From positions 1-64,000 of the forward strand of contig JAPOVX010000321.1 of the NCBI GenBank assembly GCA_026707935.1: a stretch of DNA of 64,000 nucleotides, in the 5' to 3' direction. Position numbers and translations under genes: made by a program. The notes below the pieces were generated by a model. The model was not told the origin of the DNA, searched no databases, and was given only the letters and a program-made list of their open reading frames with translations. The stretch comes from Paracoccaceae bacterium. GTDB lineage: Bacteria; Pseudomonadota; Alphaproteobacteria; Rhodobacterales; Rhodobacteraceae. This document shows positions 57,921-64,000 of the stretch, in pieces (the first letter of the stretch is position 1; the number at the start of each line of letters is the position of its first letter).

Positions 57921-58906
57921 CGAACACGATCAGGATCGCCAAATGGATTGAACTGTTGGATCGCGAGTACCTGTCCGACTACATCAGGGACGGAGGTTCA
58001 GCTGTAAAAATCGCGGTAACGGCCGAGGAATGCAGGCACGAACTCTCCGAGCAATTGAAGGCTGTTAGCGAAGACCGAGGGTACCTGTTCACAAGATTGG
58101 ACGCGATCTCGCGTCGTGTGCACATGCCTCAGGACGTATTTTTCGGAATGGCGTTGCAATTCGACTGGCGTCTCCTTGCCCGATGCGTAGTGCTCAACCT
58201 GCTAGACCGAAGATCTTTCTTGGTCGAAGGTATTGATCCGGCCATTACACCCGATGTTGTCGGCGCAGTGGCGAGGGTTAATGGCGTGGAACCGAGAACC
58301 GTCCTGCTTGAATTGCGTCCAGCGCTGGAAACGGAGGTCACGAAGAACCCGCGGATGGCTCGAGCATTTCGGATTGCCATGACACACCTTTGCATTATGG
58401 AAAAGGAAAATGACCTCTCCGGGAATTACGCTGGTCAAGTTCTGCTTGACTGGATCACGGGAGTGAATTCCCGAATTGGAAACCTCAGGCAATACCAGAT
58501 TCACACTCCGATCAATCGTACAACTGCCCGGTATTTTTTCGAGTCTGCGCTCTACTGGGTGCGTTTTGCAGGATATTCAGGGACAGTCATTCTCCTTGAC
58601 AACTCACGCGTCAGCGTGGGTAAGAATCCGAAGGACGGAAAACGGTTTTACACCCGGGCGATGACGATGGAGCACTTTGAATTCCTAAGGGAATTGATCG
58701 ATGACGTGGAACAACTGACTGGATCCCTGTTCATAACCATGGCCGACTATGCATTCGTGGACCCGCAGTCACCGCGAGGCTGGGCCATTTACCCAGCGCT
58801 TCGCACCAGGGTTATGGACGATGTGAGGGACCGGAACATGGTAAATCCTTCAGCGGCCTTGGTACGTCTCGAACGGCCTCACGCCAGTGGCTGGAGCACA
58901 GTGTAA
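57917..58906 (+). CDS. BrxD/DUF2791-like ATPase-fold protein lacking a P-loop
   Basis: A 329-residue protein. The opening WIELLDREYLSDYIRDGGSA ending VKIAVT sits where a Walker A would be but lacks the GKS/T (GGSAVK, residues 26-31). VHMPQDVFFGMALQFDW and SGTVILLDNSRVSVG (a Walker-B-like strand, about 222-236) resemble the paralogous ATPases of DUF2791/BREX-type operons. I read it as an ATPase-fold subunit that does not hydrolyse ATP and probably pairs with the active ATPase encoded next. It is coupled to the upstream gene by an ATGA overlap and to the downstream one by a three-base gap. Confidence 0.65.
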   Translation: MTNTIRIAKWIELLDREYLSDYIRDGGSAVKIAVTAEECRHELSEQLKAVSEDRGYLFTRLDAISRRVHMPQDVFFGMALQFDWRLLARCVVLNLLDRRSFLVEGIDPAITPDVVGAVARVNGVEPRTVLLELRPALETEVTKNPRMARAFRIAMTHLCIMEKENDLSGNYAGQVLLDWITGVNSRIGNLRQYQIHTPINRTTARYFFESALYWVRFAGYSGTVILLDNSRVSVGKNPKDGKRFYTRAMTMEHFEFLRELIDDVEQLTGSLFITMADYAFVDPQSPRGWAIYPALRTRVMDDVRDRNMVNPSAALVRLERPHASGWSTV

Positions 58907-58909
58907 GCA

Positions 58910-60181
58910 ATGACTGCCGAGCGAGACAGGAAAGTGGAAGCCCGTACCGCGGTTGAGGCCATGCGCAATGGCGTGCCGAGCAGGGAGGCGGTTCGACATT
59001 TGGGAAGCAGCCAGCCCAGGGCCGAAGAGCGATTCATGACAATGCTGAGTGAGGTTCAGGTCGGCATCGGAAGTGCGTCCGCTCATGAAAGCATGCTGAT
59101 CTCAGGGGATTTCGGTTCCGGAAAGTCTCATCTTCTCGCGCACTTCGAACATATCGCGCTATCTGAAGGTTTTGTTTGCAGTAGGGTTTCAATCAGTAAG
59201 GAAACGCCACTCTATGATCTCGGAAAGGTGTTTGTCTCTGCAATGGAAAACGGGCGCATTCCGGAACGTCGCGGGCGGATGATCGAAGAACTGGCTTTGT
59301 CGCTCGATCCGAATTCTGACGAATACGTCCAATTTGCACATTGGGCAGACACTGCCGCCGATAACGGTCAGTTGAGCAAAATGTTTCCTGCAAGCCTGGT
59401 GGTGCACGAGCAGTGTGGCGATCTGGAGTTGATGAGCGATATCGAGGCATTCTGGGCAGGTGATCGAATTCTGATTTCTAAGATTCGCGCTGGTTTGAGA
59501 CAGATCGACCAAGTTCAACACTACCGGTTTACGGCACCAAAGGCCGTCGAACTGCATCCGCAGCGATTGAGGTTTGCCGTCGAATTGATCAAGAGTGCCG
59601 GTTATCGTGGATGGGTCATACTTCTCGACGAGTTGGAGTTGATTGGCTCATATTCGATTTTGCAACGCGGTCGATCATATGCTGAAGTTTCCAGGTGGCT
59701 GGGGCTTGCTGGCGGCGGTTATTCCGGCCTGATCGTGGTCGCCGCGGTTACCGAGGACTTTGCATCTGCAATCATTAGCCCGGATGGACCAAAAAAGGAC
59801 AGGGATTACGTAAGGCCCAAGTTGGAGCAGAGTGCACGACACAGCAATCTTGGCGCACTCGCCGACAAAGGAATGCACGCACTTGAGAGGAACTGTCTGG
59901 CGATGGAGCCACCCAGTTACGACGATGTGATAACGGCAATGGAAACATTGCGCGACCTGTACCGTCAGGCCTACGACTGGGACCCGCCGGCTTACGAAGC
60001 AACGGCAGGGGGCGCCGGTTTCCGTGGGCGGATGCGTTACAGGGTTCGTGCCGCAATCAACGAATGGGACTTGCACCGCCTCTATCCCGACTACCGGCCC
60101 CAGACAGAAATGGTGGATTTCATGAATATTTACATGGAAGACACCGATTTGGAGAACGAATCGGAAGTGACGGAAGACTAG
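58910..60181 (+). CDS. BrxD-type (DUF2791) P-loop ATPase
   Basis: A 423-residue ATPase. The N-terminus has the DUF2791 hallmark AVEAMRNGVPSREAVRHLGS followed by SQP. Walker A is GDFGSGKS (66-73), then VSISKETPLYDLGKVF, and Walker B is VILLDELELIG (235-245). This is the family of BrxD, a BREX phage-defence component. Here no PglX methyltransferase, PglZ phosphatase or BrxC/PglY is nearby. It sits between the P-loop-less paralogue and a SNF2 helicase. In the module it is the likely ATP-dependent switch; the trigger and target are unknown. Confidence 0.85.
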   Translation: MTAERDRKVEARTAVEAMRNGVPSREAVRHLGSSQPRAEERFMTMLSEVQVGIGSASAHESMLISGDFGSGKSHLLAHFEHIALSEGFVCSRVSISKETPLYDLGKVFVSAMENGRIPERRGRMIEELALSLDPNSDEYVQFAHWADTAADNGQLSKMFPASLVVHEQCGDLELMSDIEAFWAGDRILISKIRAGLRQIDQVQHYRFTAPKAVELHPQRLRFAVELIKSAGYRGWVILLDELELIGSYSILQRGRSYAEVSRWLGLAGGGYSGLIVVAAVTEDFASAIISPDGPKKDRDYVRPKLEQSARHSNLGALADKGMHALERNCLAMEPPSYDDVITAMETLRDLYRQAYDWDPPAYEATAGGAGFRGRMRYRVRAAINEWDLHRLYPDYRPQTEMVDFMNIYMEDTDLENESEVTED

Positions 60182-60239
60182 ATACGCCTGGAAAAAGTCG
60201 AGCGCACGATGAGCGCGTGCCGCTAGTCCGTGTCCTGAT

Positions 60240-62303
60240 ATGAGTGGGTGCGAAAAAACCGGAACGATCGGTTGGTTACGCGTCTTTTGGGACGAGCCTC
60301 GCGGTTGCGTGTTCGTGAGCATTCTCCGATCATCTGCCGACGGCCGAGCATTGGGACTATCACTCACCCGGATTGAGATTTCCGGTACTTTGAACATTGA
60401 AGCGGTTGTGTCGTCAACAACCCGTTTGATCGGTTTGTGTGAGGAAACGCCAGTCTGTTTGTTTGCGCTCGCCAGAGAATTGTCTCCGCAGTTTCTCGAA
60501 ATATGGGAGCACAGCGTTCCGGTCTGCCTGGTCGGCCATTCGGAATTTGATTGGGGTTTCGAACCATTTGGCACGCAATCAATTAAGGACAGTGCCCAAC
60601 TGCATTGGACAAAGTGTTCTGCCAGCCATTATCGGAAACTGAGACAAGTTGTCGGACCGATCCTGATGCGGGACGATCGTTTCGAACCGCTGACTCTTGC
60701 CTGGCGGGGACTGGCTCAAGTTGTCAATGACAAACGAATTCAGGCGCTGGCGGGAATTCCTGGCATGGAAACGGTCATTTCATTGACCCCGAAATCCCCA
60801 GACGAATTGCGGGAGACACGTCCCGGCCTGGATACTCTTGCGGGGCGTCGGGACAAACCAGGGACATATGCCGGACTTGGCTTGGCCGAAAGGGTCTGGG
60901 CTGCAATTCATGGGTGCGAGGGCGGGTACTTGCCCGAATTGGAAAAAGTGCGCCTGAACTGGCCCTGCGAACTCATGCCGTTCCAGCGCGACGGCATTCG
61001 CGCCCTGATCGAAAAGAGACGCCTGCTCTTGTCCGACGACATGGGGCTGGGGAAGACGGTACAATCTATCGCTGCCATTCGAATACTGAAGGCACTTGGT
61101 AAAATCGAATCTGCGCTCGTCGTGGCGCCGACGAGCATACTTGAACAGTGGCGCCGTGAACTCGACCGGTGGGCACCCGAACTGAGCGCGATCATCGTGC
61201 GGGGATCGCCAAACGACCGCAGGTGGCAATGGATGGCCAGAAAAGACGTCACCTTGGCGAGCTACGAAGTCTTGCGGCGGGACAAAAACCTCATGGCGTC
61301 AGCTTGCGCGCAAGAAAAGGCATGGGATGTGGCTGTGCTCGATGAAGCACAACGGATCAAGAATCGGAACAGCACGAGCGAAGCTGCAAAGGCAATCCCA
61401 AGGCGACGGTCATGGGCACTGACGGGTACGCCCATCGAGAACAAGGAAAGCGAGCTGGCTTCGATCATTGAATTTGTCGACCGCGTCGAAGGCATGCCGG
61501 CCAAACGTTATTCTCGGGGCGAGGTTCTCCGCCGCAGGCATCGGGCATTGCAACTCCGACGGAAGAAAGGCGATGTTCTTGAGGACCTCCCGCCAAAACT
61601 CATTACAATGGTGCCGATCGAACTCGCCGGAAGTCAGTTGGAAAGTTACAAACGAGCTGAAGTTGACGGAATCTACTACCTGAAATCTCTTGGAGAAGAT
61701 GTGGGCATCAGGCACGTCCTCGAATTGATCACCCGTTTGAAACAGATTTGTAATGCCGACCCGCGAACTGGTGCATCGTCCAAGCTTGATGACATCGGGG
61801 AGAGGCTGCGGACATTGACGGCCCAGGGTCACAAGGCACTGATCTTCTCGCAGTACACAAGCGATACGGCCGGCGTGGCCGCCGCGGCGAATCACCTGAT
61901 GGAATTCAATCCACTAACGTTGACCGGTGAAGTTCCGATGGAATGCCGTGATGGCGTCATCAATCGTTTCAAGACAGATAAGTCACACAAGGCCCTTGTC
62001 GTATCACTTCGTGCGGGCGGACTGGGTCTCAATCTGCAGGAGGCTTCCTACGTATTTCATCTTGATCGCTGGTGGAATCCGGCATTGGAACGTCAAGCGG
62101 AAGACCGAAGTCACCGGCTTGGACAAACAGTCAAGGTTAATGTGATCAAATACAGTTGCAAGAATACCATTGAAGAGAGCATTGACCGGATCTTGCAGCA
62201 AAAACAGGAATTGTTCGACCAGCTGGTCGATGACGTTTCGATGGATCTTTCAACAAGCTTGAATCGAAATGAACTTCTTGGCCTTTTCGGATTGGGTCAG
62301 TGA
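60240..62303 (+). CDS. SNF2-family helicase, last gene of the module
   Basis: A 687-residue Snf2-type translocase. The N-terminal 235 residues are unrecognised and module-specific. Walker A is DDMGLGKT (266-273), the DEAQ box is VLDEAQRIKN (366-375), and motifs III, V and VI are ALTGTPIENK, VSLRAGGLGLNLQ and DRSHRLGQT. It is shorter than the SWIM-linked SNF2 at 16294 and not a close paralogue. ATG at 60240 lies 58 bases after the previous gene, without a clear ribosome site, so the true start could differ slightly. Downstream the sequence runs directly into a truncated glxB. Confidence 0.93.
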   Translation: MSGCEKTGTIGWLRVFWDEPRGCVFVSILRSSADGRALGLSLTRIEISGTLNIEAVVSSTTRLIGLCEETPVCLFALARELSPQFLEIWEHSVPVCLVGHSEFDWGFEPFGTQSIKDSAQLHWTKCSASHYRKLRQVVGPILMRDDRFEPLTLAWRGLAQVVNDKRIQALAGIPGMETVISLTPKSPDELRETRPGLDTLAGRRDKPGTYAGLGLAERVWAAIHGCEGGYLPELEKVRLNWPCELMPFQRDGIRALIEKRRLLLSDDMGLGKTVQSIAAIRILKALGKIESALVVAPTSILEQWRRELDRWAPELSAIIVRGSPNDRRWQWMARKDVTLASYEVLRRDKNLMASACAQEKAWDVAVLDEAQRIKNRNSTSEAAKAIPRRRSWALTGTPIENKESELASIIEFVDRVEGMPAKRYSRGEVLRRRHRALQLRRKKGDVLEDLPPKLITMVPIELAGSQLESYKRAEVDGIYYLKSLGEDVGIRHVLELITRLKQICNADPRTGASSKLDDIGERLRTLTAQGHKALIFSQYTSDTAGVAAAANHLMEFNPLTLTGEVPMECRDGVINRFKTDKSHKALVVSLRAGGLGLNLQEASYVFHLDRWWNPALERQAEDRSHRLGQTVKVNVIKYSCKNTIEESIDRILQQKQELFDQLVDDVSMDLSTSLNRNELLGLFGLGQ

Positions 62304-62390
62304 AAGGGATTGCGGAAGATGATTGTCATCCGCATTCGTTGACCACACCGCATTTCCGAAGCAGGAAATTCTGACGTTTCCGTCAGGTTC

Positions 62391-63040
62391 GTGGTCAGGG
62401 ATATCGATGACGTCGCCTCGTCGTCGGAAGCTGCAGATGAAATCCGTGACCGGATCGAAATCCAGTCGGTCGGACGATCGCTCGAAATCGTCAAGGATAC
62501 CGGAACCGCGGAAGATGTGGCCAGGAAACACGGTGTTCGGGAGTTTCTCGGAACCCACGGGCCTGGGGCACGCACGGCTCGCGACTGAATCATCCGTGGT
62601 GCCGACCGCCAGCCATCCTTTCTGGGTGCGCCCGTTTCCCGATGTGGCCATTGTCCATAATGGCCAGATTACAAACCACTACCTGCTGAGAGACCGGCTG
62701 CGGCGCAAGGGTTACCGGTTCATGACCGAAAACGACAGCGAACTCATTGCCGTCTGGATCTCCGATCGAATGTCGAAAGGGGCAGACAAGCTGACTGCGC
62801 TCGACCAGTCGATATCCGAAACAGACGGCGTGTTCACCTACCTGGTTGCCGACATGGACAGTATCGGATTTGCCAAGGACAAGTGGGCCATCAAACCGCT
62901 CGTCTCCATGGGCGGCCGACCTGGAATCGCGGTCGCAACGGAAGAACAGGCTGTTCGGCGCATCTACCTGGAAGAAGGCGACGTCAACAATCATGCCGCG
63001 GCCTTCAAGACCGGCCAGGTCCTGGTCAACGCGGGCCCGT
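62391..63040 (+). pseudogene. GlxB/MgsA-like glutamine amidotransferase, truncated and frameshifted
   Basis: The class II amidotransferase subunit of N-methylglutamate synthase or a glutamate-synthase-like complex. The catalytic N-terminal Cys and about 80 residues are missing; the readable part begins just after the helicase stop. A frameshift near 62560 joins ARKHGVREFLGTHG (frame 0) to LGHARLATESSVVPTASHPF (frame 1). VAIVHNGQITNHYLLRDRL, TENDSELIAVWISDRMSKGA and DKWAIKPLV are clear family segments. It is dead as an amidotransferase. Confidence 0.8.
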
Positions 63041-63467
63041 CATCTTGGGCGGAATCAGGAGAGGGGTCGACTCGGCAAAGGCCCTGGCCCTGGGCGCAGA
63101 CGCCGTCATGATCGGAACGGCGGCCCCGCCGATGGCTCTCGGATGCAACTCGCCACGTTACGTCGACGACCGTGCCGCGCTCGGGAATTCACCGGGGCGG
63201 TGCCATCATTGTCACGCGGGGCTTTGTCCGGTCGGAATCACCAGGCAGGACCCTGATCTCGAGACCCGGTTGAGCGTCCCCGGAGAGGCCGAGCGGGTGG
63301 CCCGCCTTTTGACGGCCACGACCATGGAAATCACCTTGCTCGGAAAATCCTGCGGAAAATCCAAGGTCGAGAATCTTGAGGTCGAAGACTTGCGGGCGCT
63401 GTCACTCGAGGCATCGGCATTCACCGGGGTGCTGCTCGCGGGAATTGGCCGGCCCTTCTCCTGGTGA
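63035..63467 (+). pseudogene. GlxD/MgsC-like glutamate synthase subunit, 3' end only
   Basis: About 143 residues matching the C-terminus of the FMN/iron-sulphur glutamate-synthase-like subunit: GPVILGGIRRGVDSAKALAL then GADAVMIGTA, the cysteine cluster CHHCHAGLCPVGITRQDPDL, and LGKSCGKSKVENLEVEDLRA. It follows the glxB remnant in another frame with the junction at about 63035, so an internal deletion has removed the end of glxB, all of glxC and most of glxD. No start codon belongs to it. Confidence 0.8.
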
Positions 63468-63554
63468 CAGATCAGGACTGGCCGTCGGGATTGCGGTACA
63501 ATCCGTTTGACTTGACGATATTGTCAACGCCGGATTCGGAATGCCCTGCCGTGG

Positions 63555-64000
63555 TCACCGGCCCGAAGGCGAGTCCGCTACCGACAGTTCCGACCTTTTG
63601 CCAATCTTGAAACGTTTCGGAGTGCCCCACTCCCGCATTGCCACACCGGCAGCAAACTCCCCGACAACCGGTCCGTGCTTGAACAGGTGCCCAGAGCACC
63701 CGCCGACCACGAGAACGTTACCGTGCCACGGATGAAAATCCAGGATAAAGTGCGTGTCAGGCGTCGTGGTGATCTGGCATGCCTTCTGGTCGACGACACG
63801 TTGTCCGACCAGGCCGGGGAAACGGTGCCTGACGTATTGGCGCGTCCGGTGAAATGCCGAATCGTCGACGACACGCTCATCATCATCGAGGTCAATCACC
63901 GTTTCCGCCCATGCGATTGCCGCCTTGACACCCGAGCCTTCGACCGATGGCGTCCCGTAACCGCCGTACCCGTGGTCTACCCAGCAAGGCATCCTGGAAG
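63555..64000 (-). CDS. FAD-dependent amine oxidase, sarcosine-oxidase-like (partial)
   Basis: Only the C-terminal 148 or so residues are in the window; the gene continues past the right edge. QITTTPDTHFILDFHPWHGN then VLVVGGCSGHLFKHGPVVGE is the substrate/FAD-binding end of monomeric sarcosine oxidase and N-methyl-amino-acid oxidases, including the CYYT-like segment (here CQIT) and the GHGFK-like GHLFK. The Cys that would bind FAD covalently is possibly outside or not conserved. The context, beside the glxB/glxD remnants, points to N-methylated amine catabolism. Confidence 0.8.
   Translation of the reverse strand, partial: SRMPCWVDHGYGGYGTPSVEGSGVKAAIAWAETVIDLDDDERVVDDSAFHRTRQYVRHRFPGLVGQRVVDQKACQITTTPDTHFILDFHPWHGNVLVVGGCSGHLFKHGPVVGEFAAGVAMREWGTPKRFKIGKRSELSVADSPSGR

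Noticed and set aside
57105..62303. Complete BREX or DISARM system
   Set aside because: BrxD is present but methyltransferase, PglZ, BrxC/PglY and DISARM drm genes are not in the window.
1..64000. CRISPR array, prophage or integrative element with integrase
   Set aside because: No regularly spaced repeats, no phage structural genes and no recombinase gene were seen.

Overview
The window looks like a chromosomal segment of an alphaproteobacterium, possibly Rhodospirillales-like. The evidence is gene content and order: hemY, a mitofilin-like gene, hemD, tsaD and gpsA lie together; secA, a parvulin, argJ and mutT lie together; rimP, nusA, ylxR and infB form an operon; and the IF-2 N-terminus, the HslUV pair and the ahcY type fit the class. 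The DNA is GC-rich. There is no rRNA, tRNA, CRISPR array or intact mobile element that I can see. At least seven decayed genes with readable remnants suggest a genome undergoing gene decay.

Layout. 1-8.3 kb is an accessory oxidative-metabolism region: a broken hipA-like gene, a Rieske ferredoxin and desaturase pair, an M29-like hydrolase, remnants of a LysR regulator and a Rieske oxygenase, a cytochrome P450, a HEAT-repeat protein and an intact Rieske oxygenase. At 8.7-8.95 kb is a decayed IS200/IS605-type TnpB end. 8.9-15.1 kb is the haem/TsaD/GpsA/EVE housekeeping block. 15.3-19.4 kb is a SWIM plus SNF2 helicase pair. 19.9-26.8 kb holds a Fic remnant, ahcY, an HD hydrolase and two convergent exported serine proteases. 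27.2-34.7 kb is the rimP-nusA-ylxR-infB operon with hslVU directly downstream of infB. 34.8-44.8 kb carries an AhpD-like protein, a GNAT enzyme, a CinA-like protein, sfsA, map, a second desaturase, a phosphoesterase and a sugar-oxidation trio (epimerase, SDR, SMP-30). 45-53.8 kb carries secA, a parvulin, argJ, mutT, hemH, a methyltransferase and a NYN/cold-shock fusion. 53.8-55.4 kb is non-coding, with a group II intron-like 3' fragment.

The most distinctive part is 57.0-62.3 kb. A well-formed sigma70-type promoter is followed by four same-strand, tightly packed genes: an unknown coiled-coil protein, an ATPase-like protein without a P-loop, a BrxD-type (DUF2791) ATPase, and a SNF2 helicase. 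None of the other BREX components (PglX, PglZ, BrxC/PglY) is present. The module ends directly against a 5'-truncated glxB-like gene fused by deletion to the 3' end of a glxD-like gene. This is consistent with arrival as a defence-type island in a methylated-amine (N-methylglutamate/sarcosine) locus, whose oxidase gene runs off the right edge. It is my main candidate for a poorly described system.

Start sites were chosen by reading ribosome-binding sites by eye. Family assignments come from motif recognition without database searches.
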